Assembly (NCBI RefSeq): GCF_027943255.1
Contig: NC_072895.1
Coordinates: 28,432,001 to 28,496,000 of the forward strand
Length of the DNA: 64,000 bases
Origin: Anastrepha obliqua
Lineage: Eukaryota > Arthropoda > Insecta > Diptera > Tephritidae
Direction of reading: 5' to 3'
The notes under the pieces were generated by a model that was given only the letters and a program-made list of their open reading frames with translations, had not been told where the DNA came from and did no database searches. Positions 32,861 to 45,270 of this stretch are shown piece after piece (the stretch's first letter is position 1; each line of letters begins with the position of its first letter). A program made the position numbers and the translations under genes.

Positions 32861-33255
32861 CTCGTTCTGCACTCCTTCTGCAGCCATCGAAGCCACGGTT
32901 AGCAAACCGCTTACTTCAACCTAAAAGCGAGATTGGCAGGCTGAGAGAGGCTGCAGATGGACAAAACTGATGTTACCTATCATGTCCGACCGACTGTCGC
33001 AGATCCTGCTGGCAAAAAAGACTGTAAGCAGCTGACTGGAACGATGATTGGCCACTTTCTATGGGCGAAGCACATGGAAAAGACAGTGCACTCTGTTGAG
33101 CGTGAGGAAAGGTACATGAGACAAAGAACCACTTTCTGTGCGTCTACGTGACTTACGCTCGAAATCAGATCTTTGGCACTGATGTGATAAGAAACGACTA
33201 CCTTGGCTCCTTGGCTCCTTGGCACCTCAAGATTTACTCGTATTTTCGGAGGTCG
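32861..33255 (+). pseudogene. LINE C-terminal region after RNase H
   Basis: The plus strand reads KPRLANRLLQPKSEIGRLRE and, in a second frame, ERLQMDKTDVTYHVRP, GKKDCKQLTGTMIGHFLWAK and TTFCAST. It parallels the minus-strand copy at 38.7-39.1 kb almost word for word (RLANGLLQSTSEAGRLREAA, KKDCKQLFGLMTGHFL). It then runs into SLAPQDLLVFSEVE near 33230, the LINE end. Confidence 0.6.
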
Positions 33256-34180
33256 AGAAGATTTAAAGAAAATTAAAATAAAGGGAACCTGAGTGCAAGT
33301 ACAGCAAGTAATTGTCCCGATAAAAAAAGAGGACCAATTTTGATTATTATTACTTATTTTTGTATTTTGAAGGTATTCATTATTTTGCTATAAAAGGAGT
33401 TTTCAACAAAAACCATATAAGTTCATCCAATTTTCAAAATTTATACAAAAATTAGAAAAATTACATAAACCTTTTACCCCAATTCCAGGATTTATAATTA
33501 GAATTTCGAGAAAGGTTTTTGTACTGCTTCGTCTTTAACTTTTATTATAGCCTTCCTGCCTGGTTTTCTTCATGCAACATAAATAACATTTGATTACAGG
33601 AGTAAACAAAAAATTCATTAAAATTACAGTTCCAATATAATAAAATAAAAATAAAATATATTATAATAAAATAATTTTATGCGTCTCCAACCGACGTAGA
33701 TATCCAGCTCTCCTTCCATCGTTTTGGAAGTCTTCCCGTTGCTCGTCTTCCGTTTGGTTTAGGATCTCTAGCAATCCATATACATACAAGGGCCTCGAAT
33801 ACCTTGTATGTGGTCATTCACCGGATGCCCTTGTTGTATGGCCATTCCCAGTTCGCCTTCTAGTCCTTAAAAGTTTAACAGTGTCAGTAGCTTTCGTTTC
33901 TGTCCTTATTGCTTCATTTCTTACGCAATCCAGACGAGTTTTTCCTGTGAAGGATCGTTTCTGTTATTGCATTTTTAGCTCGTGCCTTTGCACCATACGT
34001 CAGAATGGGTCTTATCACAGATTTGCAGCAGCTTCAATATTTTGTTTTTACATTTAACTTTTTTTTATAATTTACTGTCTTTGGTTTTGTTACTAATGAA
34101 GTAAGTTTAACTTCATGTAGAAAAGTTATTTAAAATTCTTTTACTATTTAATAAAAGTACGAGTATATGATAGGATAGCG
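33256..34180. other. AT-rich DNA, no gene recognised
   Basis: 33690-34020 may be a very decayed LINE piece on the minus strand, but no motif is clear enough to assign it. The rest is A/T-rich. Confidence 0.3.
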
Positions 34181-34181
34181 T

Positions 34182-35385
34182 CTAAGTAGTTTCTGATGAC
34201 GGTGTCGACGTTCGACCGCCTGACAATGACGAGGTCTTCAGAGTTATTGCCCGGCTTAAGAATAACAAAATTGCGCGTGCGGATGGCCTGTTTGCAGAGC
34301 TCTTCAAGGCCGGAGGTGATGAGCTAACGAATGGCATGCAAATACTCATAAGAAAAATATGGTCAGGTGAAAGCATGCCCAGCGACTGGCATCTCAACGT
34401 GCTCTGTCCAATCCACAAGAATTGAGCCAACTGCCGTGAGATAAGCCTTCTCAGTATCGCATACAAGTTCTCTTTTCAAGCGTACTTTGCGAAAGGCTGA
34501 AACCCATCATCAACAAACTGATTGAGCTTTAACAGTATAGCTTCAGGCCTAGTAAATCTACCATCGACCAGATACTCACATTACACCAAATCATCGAAAA
34601 GACCCAAGAGAAGCAGATCGACACCCACAACCTGATTTCGGCAGTACGATAAGGGATCACCTGTATGTCGCCACGTCTGAATTTGGCATTCCCGCAAAAC
34701 TGAACTGGCTTTGCAGATGACCCTAACAAACAGCACCAGCGCGGTGAGAATTGCCTTGAAAAAGAGTACCGTCTGGTGAGTCGTGCGGTAAACGAGGACC
34801 GGAGAAAGTGCATTGTGTGAACAACCAAAAAGTCTACGCGTATGGGACAGCAGATTGCGATTGAAAATTACGAGTTCAGCGCAGTTAAGAACTTTGTCTA
34901 CCTAGGATCCAATATTAACACAAACAACAATGTCAGCCAAGAGATCCCGCGAAGAATAACTCTTACCAACAGGTGCTACTTTGGGCTCGGTAGCCCCCAA
35001 TCGACGCACGCAAAAAACGCTCTATCGATCACTCATCCTCCCGGTTTTACTGATGACGCTGAGTGCTGGACACTGACGAACACCGATGGACCGTTATTAG
35101 GAGCTTTCGAGAGAAGAATTCTTCGCAAAATCTATGCTCTAACTTACGTGAATGATGCATACCACATAAGATGGAATCACGAGCTCTACGAGTTGTACGC
35201 TGACATCGACTTAGTGAAGCGCATTAAAACTCAGCGGCTGCGCTGGCTAGGCCCCCTTGAGGGAATGGACCACAAGGACCAGCAAAAAGGTGCTCTTTTC
35301 GAAATGTATTCGTGGAACTCGCAAAAAAGGACGTCCTCATCTACGTTGGAAAAACAGAGGTGATTGGCGCAACATTTTGGTAGCG
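34182..35385 (+). pseudogene. RTE-like LINE, reverse transcriptase and C-terminus with internal deletion
   Basis: 34200-34450 reads DNDEVFRVIARLKNNKIARA, DGLFAELFKAGGDELTN, IWSGESMPSDWHLNVLCPIH: the start of the RT domain. 34640-34780 gives SEFGIPAKLNWLCR. The YADD active-site block is missing. 34842-35363 is an open frame with NYEFSAVKNFVYLGS, FERRILRKIYALTYVND, HELYELYADIDLVKRIKTQR and LRWLGPLEGM, ending near the VATKTDHRLQ-type tail. It belongs to the same group as the fragments at 1.8, 31.1, 31.7 and 45.7 kb. Stops and deletions make it inactive. Confidence 0.8.
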
Positions 35386-35399
35386 ACCAAGACCGACCA

Positions 35400-36331
35400 C
35401 CGGTTGCAGGTGCCACCTAAGTAAGTAAGAAAGCTTCTAAAATATGATTGATGCAATTTTTACCGAGTTAAGATTTTGCAACATAATGAATCTATAAATT
35501 CCGAGGTCTCGGGACTGTAATAACGAAATCCCGAATTTTTCGGGATCGTAAAAATGGAACAAATTGGCATCCCTAATAAAAATACACAAATCTGCGTTAG
35601 AGTGCATTTTCCACAAGCACTTTCGTGGAATGCTGTAATGAAATGCAATGTATACGTACGTGTGTGTGTGTGTGCAAGTCTGTAAATGTAATCTGTTGTT
35701 GCTTAAAATGCGCTACTCTGTGAGCAGCATATTTGCTGTTTATGTTTTGGAGGTACCAGCATACGAACGGGCAGCGAAAGGTTGGTAAATATGCGCATAA
35801 CTTACCAATTTCGGTTGTACCAACAATAACAGCAACAACAGCAAAGTAAAATTAATGCTGTGCAGCACAATTTATATGCTTACTGCTGCACGTATACACA
35901 CACACATGCATACGTATATGGGTATGTAGGTGCAACCCGATGAAGAGTCGCTTTTTTAGCCTTTTGAGGGAATCACTCACTCATTTATGCGCATCAGATA
36001 AATTGGTGGCCCCACACTAAACGGGCAAAATGAGGCATTTAGTCCGGCAGCTGCGGTGCTGCTGAATTATAGTTTACGACTTTTAAGATGATTGAAGCTC
36101 TTCAAAGTGGTCGGGAATTAGCTTAACGTGGCTGTAAAGCGTTGCTATGCTTGTGTACGATTTTGTATGTGCGTATGTATATATGTATGTATGTATGTGT
36201 GTACGTACAAATGTACGCATGGCATAGTCGACTTATGTAGAAAACTCGCTTGAATTTAAAAAACTTTCTCACGCTAATTTCGTCGCTTGGCAGCAAAAAT
36301 TCAATATACAAGTACAGGGTGGCCCAGTGAC
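35400..36331. other. single-copy DNA with ATGT microsatellites
   Basis: Short GT/ATGT tracts occur at 35660-35672 and 36172-36200. No gene, RNA or transposon signal was seen. Confidence 0.4.
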
Positions 36332-36335
36332 TTAA

Positions 36336-36978
36336 GGCACCTTTCTGGTCTAGAATTTCAAAAAATCGATTTTTTTTCATGCTATGATATGTAGTTTATA
36401 TTTTCAAATACATAAATTCGTTGTAATTTAGACGTTACAGTCCCTTAAAATGAGACCTGTTTGGAGCACGGCGCCCAGGTATAAGCGCGTTAACCGTTTT
36501 TTTTTTCCAAGTTGCCGTTGGTAATTTCTCAAAAAGTACTGAACGATTGATTTGAATTTTTAATATGTTATTGAGTGGTCTTGTGGCTCTCGCGGGTAGG
36601 AGAATTATAATTTTAAAATCAAATTTTCTAATTTTTTTAAGAGCGAAAACGTGAAAACAATCCTTTTTTGTTTGTTTTTCCAATAAACAGATAATATATC
36701 TAAAAAAATTGTTTTGTTTTTTTGTAAATCTGCTACCAACTATAGCGACATATCTCCTGATGAACAATCGACCGAAATTTTTTTTCAAAAGTACCTGAGC
36801 AACCAGTGGCATGTGTTACGTCAGGGGAAGCAATTTTTTATTATTGTCGTTGAAAAAAAAAAATTTTTTTTTGGAAATAAAGAATTGATCTAATGAATAA
36901 AAACGGTTTTCAATTGATACCGATTGTTTTTCTTCAATTTTCAACGCCTTCAATTTTCATGTAGACCAGAACGGTGTC
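36336..36978. mobile_element. candidate TTAA-type MITE
   Basis: TTAA at 36332-36335 precedes GGCACCTTTCTGGTCTAG, and the inverse CTAGACC-like end TAGACCAGAACGGTGTC at 36962-36978 is followed by TTGA, a one-base variant of TTAA. A subterminal AAAAAATCGATTTTTT palindrome occurs near the left end, as in the MITEs at 49.9 and 50.7 kb. No coding content. Confidence 0.45.
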
Positions 36979-37171
36979 TTGATGTAATATTTCTAGAATT
37001 CAAAGAGTTGCTTAAACTGATTGCGTTAGTACAATACTGTAGCTGTTTCGGTCGTAGGTTTAAAGAATATTTTCGTTAAATTTCAAGGGCCGATGTTGAA
37101 TGTGAACCACACCTAAATGGTTTTTTCTGGATTTTATTTGACATTTTTCAATTTCAGACTAACTCAATTTG

Positions 37172-37862
37172 AACCACGGAAAGATACATAATCGAGCAAC
37201 GAGTTAAAGTTATTCAGACTTATTATGAAAACGGGCGTTCAAATCAAAATGCATATCGCGCACTTCGTGATTTCAGTGATGAGGCACATTTTCACCTCAG
37301 TGGATTCGTCAATAAGCAGAATTGCCGCATTTGGGCGAATGATAATCCAAGAGTGATTGCCGAAAAACCAATGCACCCACAAAGAGTGACTGTTTGGTGC
37401 GGTTTATGGGCCGGCGGCATCATTGGGCCGTGTTCTTTCCAAAATGAGGCCGGTCAGGCAGTTACTGTGAATAGTGTTCGCTATCGTGAGATGATAACGA
37501 ACTTTTTATGGCCCGAATTGGAAGACATGGATGTGGATGATATGTGGTTTCAACAGGACGGTGCCACTTGTCACACAGCTAACGAAACAATGGCTCTTTT
37601 GTGCGAAAAATTTGATGTCCGAATAATCTTACGTCGCGGCGATGTCAATTGGCCGCCAAGATCATGTGATTTGACACCGTTGGACTTCTTTCTTTGAGGT
37701 TATTTGAAAGAAAAAGTGCACGTCGATAAGGCAGCAACAATTCAAAAGCTAAAGGATGAGATAATTCGGCACATTAACGGCATAGAACCTCAATTATGCC
37801 TCAGCGTCATCGAAAATTTGGACCATCGGATGGAGGTGTGACGCCGCGGCCGCGGCGTTTAT
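37172..37862 (+). pseudogene. DD41D mariner transposase, helix-turn-helix region deleted
   Basis: From about 37180 one frame reads RYIIEQRVKVIQTYYENGRS and YRALRDF, then joins directly to SDEAHFHLSGFVNKQNC. It goes on to HPQRVTVWCGLWAGGIIGP, DDMWFQQDGATCHTA and WPPRSCDLTPLDFFL. All three catalytic Asp residues are present, and 41 residues separate the second and third, the DD41D spacing of rosa-like mariners. The original ATG reads ACG, and a Trp codon in LWGY is TGA (37695-37697). About 100 residues between the N-terminus and the first Asp, which should hold the DNA-binding helices, are missing in frame. Confidence 0.85.
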
Positions 37863-37869
37863 TTGGCCG

Positions 37870-38489
37870 ATATTTTGTTCCATGCGTAATTGAGCCATAC
37901 CAATATTATCATAATAAAGAAAAATGATAATAATTTCCTAAAAAAATTGTATTTGATTCAAAATCAACACCGGCCCTTGAAACTTAACCACCCTTTACAA
38001 TTGACGATGCATAAACAAAATGTTGCTAATACATATTTGGCAGTTGCTACGAATTATAGCGAATATTTTGCTCAGTTTCTTGCCTTTAATTCACATTTGT
38101 CAGCAAGTGCTATCAAAGTGCCTTGAGCTTACAACAGCTAGCATCAAAATCTTTAAACTTACATGCGTTGCGATGGATTGAAATGAGCCGGCCTTGTTGA
38201 CTAAGGCTTTAAATAGTGTTCGCGGAAGCTTACAAAAATCTAGATCTTACCGTGATAATAGCTTCACTTCATTGAAATTATTGTTTTTTTCTCAATCACT
38301 TTAAATTCTTGGTTGGTTGGCAGAGGTGCTGTCTGAGTGACACAACCCAGACCCAATTAGCACATACACCACTTGCAGAACCATTGCTTTTTATTAGTCC
38401 GACCCTCTTGATTTGACTATGACTCTGTCTATGTCGTCTACTTTCTTTACTGCAATTTCTACCAAGTTGTTCATTGAGAATTTCTTCAG
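37870..38489. other. no gene seen
   Basis: AT-rich DNA. It may include the right flank of the preceding mariner, but no right inverted repeat was identified. Confidence 0.35.
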
Positions 38490-39560
38490 CTTTCTATGTC
38501 GAGCAACCCGATTTGAGCACTCACACGTATAGTGAAATACTGTTTCCCTAGATTCTTCTTTATTTTTTCTTTTTTTTTTTGTCGGGACAGCTGGCCACTA
38601 CAGCACTGAGACACAATTAATTTGTACTGCACTCTGATTCCATTTTTAGTTTTCTCTAAATCTACCCGACCTCCGAAGAAATTTGAGTAGAACTTGTGGT
38701 GCCAAGAAGCCAAGATGGTCGCTTCTTAACATATCAGCGCCAAAGACCTCAAGCCTGATTCGAGCGAAGGCGGGGCAAACGCACAGAAAGTGGTCCGCCG
38801 TCTCATCCTCCTCTTCAAACGCTGGGCAGAGTGCACTGTGTGAGATGTCTAAGGTAGCTTCGCTCATGGTGCTTCGCTCATAGAAAGTGGCCCGTCATCA
38901 GTCCAAACAGCTGTTTGCAATCCTTTTTGCTTAATGACAGGAGGATTTGCGACAGTCAGTCGGTCATGACAGGTAACATCAGTTTAGTCCATCTGCAGCT
39001 TCTCTCAGCCTTCCAGCCTCGCTTGTGGATTGTAGTAACCCATTTGCTAAACGTAGCTTTGATAGCTGCAGAATGGTAGAGCAGAGCGGGCTCCGGGCCA
39101 GAGAAGTTGGCCTCAGCATGCATTCCAAGAGCAAAGTGCAGTTTTGCGCCGCTGGATTCCACGTAGACCCCAGAGTCGGAACCGTGCTCGGTCCTGGAGC
39201 CATCCGTGAAAATGCGACTCCAAGGCAAAATGCGACTTGAGTAGGCAACTCCACACTGTATCACTTTTCGAGTACGACTCGTGATGGCATGTAGTCAAGG
39301 GGCATGGAGAGAATCGTTGGATCGAAGTTCATGCCCTTTCTCTTTTCCAATGACGGACAGGATCTGAACCAATTTTCATTATGTTACAGCCTGCAGATGA
39401 CCTTCAAAGCCTCTCTTTGTATGAAAGCTTCAAGTGGTGTTAGACCAACCAGGGCATATAATGCCGGGCCTAATAACAGCTTCCTGGTTAGGTCTCTCAA
39501 AGGCCAGTTTCCGGTTATTGTTGACATCATTCTGAATATGTCTGCTTATTTTGTTTTATA
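38490..39560 (-). pseudogene. Jockey/I-like LINE, RNase H and C-terminus with internal deletion
   Basis: Minus strand: SRIFTDGSRTEHGSDSGVYV (RNase H start with Asp), AKLHFALGMHAEAN, then an abrupt join to FSGPEPALLYHSAAIKATF, KKDCKQLFGLMTGHF and DETADHFLCVCPAFARIR, LEVFGADMLRSDHLGF and LLKFLRRSGRF. The catalytic middle of RNase H is deleted. The order is otherwise that of the 32.65-33.25 kb pieces. Upstream (39300-39560) decayed frames probably hold the RT thumb. Confidence 0.75.
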
Positions 39561-40135
39561 ACAAATGTTATAAACATTTTTGATCAATTTTTTTTAATAT
39601 TTTTAATTTCAATTTATTATTTGATTTATTTTCCTTAAAAAATTATAATAAATTCTAAGTAAAAAAATTCACGTTTTAACGAAAATTTGCCAATTTTTTA
39701 TAAATCTTGAACAGCGTTTGAAATTTTTAATTACATAATTTGAATGAATTATAATTTTTATATTTCATAAAATTAATTTTGTTTAAAAATAGTTCAAATT
39801 TTTTTATTTAAATAATTTTCTTTTTTGTTATAAACATTTTTTATAAATTTTCTTATTTTATTTTTATATTTATTTTTATATTTTATTAAATTAATTTAGT
39901 TTTATAAAAAAAAAAATTTTCTTAATTTTTTTAAGTTTCTAATTTTACTAATTTTCCTTAAAAATTTGTGTATAATTTTTTTTTTTAATTTTTTTATTTC
40001 AATAATTTCTTTAAGAAATAAAAGTAAAAAAAATAATTTTAAAAGTTTTTCATTAATAAAATTATTATTGAAATAAAAAAAAAAAAAAAAAAAAAATTAT
40101 ATACAAATTTTTAAGGAAAATCAAAAATCAAAAAA
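39561..40135. repeat. A/T low-complexity block with a long hairpin
   Basis: Almost only A and T. The segment at about 39943-39999 (TTTTCCTTAAAAATTTGTGTAT, then T run, TTTCAATAAT) is mirrored at about 40063-40123 (ATTATTGAAAT, A run of about 23, ATATACAAATTTTTAAGGAA). The arms are roughly 55-60 nt with a loop of about 65 nt. Confidence 0.65.
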
Positions 40136-40139
40136 TAGT

Positions 40140-42968
40140 CACAACTTGCCAACATGTGTTGCTTTTGTAATTTGCAATGCGTTACAGTTGTTTATGGAGT
40201 TAAAAAATTCTGAGCTTTCTATTTTCTTTATTTTTGAAAAATTCAGGTCTTTGGAAAAGCGGCTGCATTTATTGAAGAATTACATTTCTGTAACATTCTA
40301 TTTTTATAACAGCAAAAAATCCATACTCACATAGATATAAACATCTATTATGCACGCACATACACACACACATACTCACAATTACATGCACGTATGCATT
40401 TTTTGTGCGTCCATTTGTAGCCGCCTTCAGCTTTCCTTTGGAAGTTCATGTCCACTTCTACCAATGCACCAACTGCAGATATTTGCTTAACGAGTAAAAG
40501 TACAAAACTAACTAAGTAACAAATCAGCAAAGCAAAGAGGCAAGTAAAATATTTTAAGCGCTCATTATTGGCATGCCATCCCAGTCGCAGCCATCCACTG
40601 CCAATGCCGCTGCTGTCATTGCTGCTTCCCATTGCCGCGCCGCCTATTCATATCGCCAGCCAGCAGCAGCATCCAACATTCGATTTGCCTTCAATATCAA
40701 GCGATTGCATGCAATGAACGCCAAGCGAATGGCTGAGCGAAATTACGCCAACAACAAAGTAAGTAGAACTACAATTGCAACTGCAGCTGTGTCTAGTTGC
40801 CAATATTGGTGATTTGAGGTTGTTGTGTACAACTATTGATGCCGTTGTTGTTGTTGTCGTTGCACATGGCATAGCAATTTTACAACCATTGTTAGTGCTG
40901 CCACAACATAAACGCAAGATGTACGTCCAACGACGTTGCATTTCCTCACAGCAACAGCATCACAGGAAAGGCAATGGCAACAGCTACGACTAGGGCAGTT
41001 AGCGGCGACAGCAGCAGCAGCAACGATGACAAACAGCGCATGCGCATGCGCCCAATGCAAGTAGCCTGTGAGGCAGCGCTTAAAAAAACTAGCCAACCAA
41101 CCAAGGAACAATTGCCCTGTATTCCAGGCAGCCTTTTTGGTTGTTGGCCTGGCTACCTAACTACTTAAATAGCCGGCTGTCCAACTGCCTGACTGGCTGA
41201 TGACGAGTTGCATGGCTGACGCAGTTGACGAACAGTTGGACGCGTCGCCGACATTTGGACAAGACAACATGCCAACTGTAGACAGTGGATTGCCCGAATC
41301 GTAGATCAGTAGATTGTTCAACATGCATGGATGTGGCACAAAGGCAAAGGCAAAAAAAAAAAATGGAAAAAAATTTAAATAACAAACAAAAGCAGCAGAA
41401 AAAAGAGGGACTTTCTCAACCTTTGCTATTTTTAAACCCGCACGTTGCCCAGTTAGCGTTTTCCACTGGCTGTTATGGATGCTGCGGCGGTGTCTGTTTC
41501 TCTTATTTTAACCGCCGCGGTCGCCTTTGCTGCTGGATCTTGTTATTGTTATTATTATTACTATGTTTACTGTATGTAGTCTTTTTTTGCGGTTAACTTT
41601 GTTTTTTTTTTTCATATTGCAAATGTTATTGTTATATTTTCTTAACCTTCATGCTTCGCCCAACGCCAGTTTTGTTGTCCTTAAACAAGAAAATAAAAAA
41701 GCGCAAATATTTCTGTTTACTCACAAACACACACACACACACATCTACATTCTTCATTCTTCTTAAAAAGGCAACTTGCTGCTCCCCATTTAAGCTATAA
41801 TCATTTAGCATTTCCATCATCACCAACGATTTCAGCGCTCAACGCCATCAGCCGTAGCTGTCGCTATCGCACGTACAGCCGTCATCGTTGCTGCTGTCGT
41901 GACCGTTGTCGTCAGCGATCTTGATCGCTATTTCAGCGTACGTTCAGTTTACAGCCTGGCGATGCGCGGCATCCTCTGTACGAGGAGGTTTGGGTTAGTG
42001 TGGTAATTACAACAATGTGGCCAGTCTTTAGTGTTTTACTCGAAATAGCTTCGCATTCTTTGTTTTTGTGCGCTAAATTTTATAGCTTTGGTCCTTTGAC
42101 GAAACAACTTATTTTTTGCTTTAACAATTCATGCTTTAGATCAAGAAATTGTGGTGTTTACAGAAAAAAATCAGAATATTTTTAATCAGATTGTACGAAT
42201 ATTGATCCTTAAGCTACAGATGTGACGTTGTTGGGGGTTGGGTATAAAATTTTTATGGCTTCAGTACTCAAAATTCTGGCTGTTAAAATTCTACTTGATT
42301 CTTTATCACGTAATGATGTACTTCAAAGTTTTGACAACCTTGCAAATGAGAAGCAGTGCAGATTCATCATCATCATCAAGCGTCACAATTTCTGGCTGTT
42401 TCCCTCCAATTGTTCAAATGCAGCTTTTTTAGGTCAATGATGACTTGGTCTAGCCAGTGCACTTTTGGGCTACCTCATGCTTTCGAAATCAGCGGATTAT
42501 AAGTAGGTATTATATAAGCAATATTCTATGCTTAATGTGTTTGCTGAAGCCGGCACACAAAATTTCCAAGAAAGACTCGAATTAAGCTACGGTTTATACC
42601 AAAAATATTTTACGAAAACGTAAGCGGCAATTAAAAAAACGATCAACCATTCATCGGGTCCTACAAAAAATTACAAATTTTGACCTCGATATGCAATCAA
42701 GGTGCTTGACAATTGAAATTTGAATAGGGCGAGCCAAGGAACACCAGGAGATTTGGTGGCTTCTAAAACACTCAGTTTAAAAAGCCCATTGTGTTTAGAG
42801 CTCTGGGAAGAGTGTAGATAGTCAACTAGGAAAAGAGAAAAATATCAGAGAAAGAGATATGAAGGAATAGAGACCGACATAAAGGTAGTTAGTCCTGTGA
42901 GAAATTTCCAGATTCTTTGGCAAATCTGTAAATATCCTCCAGTTTTAGAGAACGAATATTACTCATTC
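40140..42968. other. single-copy DNA, possible exon at 40573-40758
   Basis: 40.5-42.0 kb has better base balance, CAG/GTT repeats and several short open frames. The plus-strand frame 40573-40758 encodes an Ala/Ser-rich start then FAFNIKRLHAMNAKRMAERN, and ends at AACAAA followed by GTAAGT, a perfect 5' splice consensus. That could mark a coding exon, but no family is recognised. 42.0-42.97 kb shows nothing clear. Confidence 0.25.
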
Positions 42969-43990
42969 TCACGACTTGGGACCCCAAAACTCGGCAATCT
43001 CGTTTCCTTGAACACAAGTATATACAAGCCTTAATACGCGATTCACCTTCAGTGTATCGTGTGTCTCCCAGGTCAGCTTCTTATCCAAGATTACTCCTAG
43101 ATATTTAACTTCATCGGAAAGTGTCACACCTTTTAGTATTGGAAGACTAAGTCCATCCAATTTCCGTTTTCTCGTGAACAAGACTATGGTGGTTTTGTTC
43201 GGATGGACGGAAAGACCTTGTCTCGTGCACCAGTCATCGATTTTGTCCAGAATCTTCTGCATTTTCGTGCAAAGCCCTTTTAGGGACTTATCCGATGTTA
43301 GCCCACAGGCATCGTCCGCATATGCTTGAACATGAAAACCGAGTTCCTGCATCTTCGCTAGTAGAGAGTCTACACGCACCACAATAGCGGAAAAGAACAC
43401 CCCATTGGGGATATCCTTGCTTGGCCCTGACGGTGATTAGTTTATCACTATTCTCACCAGCGGTTAACAGCTTTTCAGAGAGCATGGAATATATCCTCTT
43501 TACAATGGTTTCATTAACTCCATGTCGTTCGGCAGAGAAACATATTGAGCCAAAAGTGGTATTATCAAAATCCCCCTCAATGTCCATGAACACGCTCATT
43601 GTGTACTCGTAAGCTTCCAGGCTTCAATCTCGCTGACAAGATCGTGTAAGGCTGATTCACATCATTTTCCACTCTGGTAAGCGTGTTGATTTCTACTTAG
43701 TGGACTTCTCGGCAATACCCCCACTCGAATATGTTTTTTCACCACTTGTTCTAGACGTTTTAACACGAACGATGTCAAACTGATTTGCCTAAAACTTTTT
43801 GCTAGGGAATAGTCGTCTTTTCCTGGTTTCGGAATAAATACTACTCTTACGCGTCGCCATTGGGATGGTATATGACCAAGTGCAAGACAGGCTGTGAAGA
43901 TCGTTTTCAGGACCTCCACTAACCTGTCTCCTCCTTTCTTAAGCATTGCTGGACATATTCCGTCAAGTCCAGGGGACTTAAAGATTTTAA
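42969..43990 (-). pseudogene. R1/LOA-like LINE reverse transcriptase domain
   Basis: Minus strand: GGDRLVEVLKTIFTACLALG and IPSQWRRVRVVFIPKPGKDD, then FRQISLTSFVLKRLEQVV, MDIEGDFDNTTFGSI, RAKQGYPQWGVLF and, in the next frame, VQAYADDACGLTSDKS with the YADD catalytic pair. NKTTIVLFTRKRKLDG and VKYLGVILDKKLTWE follow. This is the full finger-palm order of an RT, with frameshifts near 43660 and 43400. The first catalytic position reads IEGDFDN where DxxGAFD is usual. It ends at about 42970 without RNase H. Confidence 0.85.
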
Positions 43991-44219
43991 AGGAAGGTAA
44001 GGAAAAGCTTATAGATTATTTTGTCACTATCCGACTAGTAATATACCAACTGTACCTAGAGGTTCCACCATCGCTACCGTTATTGTTAATGTCACTCTCT
44101 GCTTCAGAGATAAACACTTGGATAAACATTTAAAATTTGTCCGTTGTGATGCCATACAGGGGGAGGGCAGGGGAAAAGGAGATCGAACCAAATAGGTAAA
44201 GAAAAGGAAGAAGGGGCTC

Positions 44220-45140
44220 GGATTATAGGATTATATTAACCACTTCAAGCTGCTTATGAATTTCACCAGATGTGTGATACATATTCAAGCCCGCAATATC
44301 CGCCGGTATAGCGAAAAAGTGAGAGCCCAGATGTTTAAACCTTTGCCCGACGAGTGAGAAGAAAGTGCTGATATAATTGCATTTCGTCCTCCAGATAGCT
44401 TCTGTAGGAAGTTCTCGAAGCAATATCAAGCCTCACGGCATGGACATCTGTCGGACAATGTCTGGTAAGGATATCTACGAAATTCAAGACCTGCGGCTTT
44501 CCGATCAACCCTTGGCTGAAAGGAACTCGCGACTTTGTACGTTTACGCACTTTCGCAGCGTTCGCTGTCTTGATGCGAGGCCTATCTTTCCAGGAACAAA
44601 TGGGGTTCTCATGGGAACCCCAATCCTCTTATTTTGTGATGAAACTGTCTTCGAGGTGTCTTAGCTAGCTTATCAGCCCAGCAGCTTCTCTCTGTGCCGC
44701 TGTGACCGGCAATCCAGATGAGCCCAATGTTGAAGTATTCGGATGAAGTCGAGAGAGAAGTCAGGCATTCTTCGACTAATTTCGAACGCACAAACAACTA
44801 ACCCAAAGTTCTGATTGCCGCTTGGCTGTCGGCGTATTTACCGCTTTAACAGTAATTACAGAAGCGAGCAACCAATTCATTGTTTCCTTAATTGCGGCAA
44901 CTACCGTTTGGAAACCACTACAGTGGTCTGCTAGCCTAAATTTGAGCTTTGTGGCGAGCTTCTCGCAAAATACTCTCCCATCAACTCTTCCGTCCAAATT
45001 CGAGCCATCCGTAAACATGTTTGCCATGCCCCGCCTCCAAATGTTACACACCGCCCACTCTTCCCTTGAGGAAATATGAGTGGAAAAGCTCCGCTCACTG
45101 ATATCACGCACTCGAGAGAATTTGATTGCACCCAAAAATA
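44220..45140 (-). pseudogene. LINE RNase H domain and tail
   Basis: Minus strand, in pieces: MANMFTDGSNLDGRVDGRVF, then LADHCSGFQTVVAAIKETM (RNase H), then IGLIWIAGHSGTERSCWADK in a shifted frame (the WxxGHxxxxGNxxAD motif). Below 44550, RTKSRVPFSQGLIGKPQVLN, LTRHCPTDVHAVRLDIAS and YQHFL follow as the C-terminal region. It lies on the 5' side of the RT fragment on the same strand, the reverse of the order in an intact LINE, so it comes from a different copy or a rearrangement. Confidence 0.7.
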
Positions 45141-45270
45141 AAGTAAAATTTATATGGGTTCCGGGTCAATGTAGACTCCGCGGCAGTGAAGTCGCCGGCG
45201 AGGAAGTTAAAAGTGTGCAGCAAACGCCAACGCAGGGAAGAACGAAAAAACGACACCTTGCCAAATATGA
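45120..45270 (+). pseudogene. LINE RNase H fragment, plus strand
   Basis: The frame reads KNKVKFIWVPGQCRLRGSEV and AGEEVKSVQQTP, the end of an RNase H domain in which GHxxxxGNExAD has decayed to GQxxxxGSEVAG. It abuts the minus-strand RNase H copy tail to tail. Confidence 0.6.

Noticed and set aside
33690..34020. LINE fragment on the minus strand
   Set aside because: Possible weak similarity to an RTE-type tail, but no anchor motif could be read.
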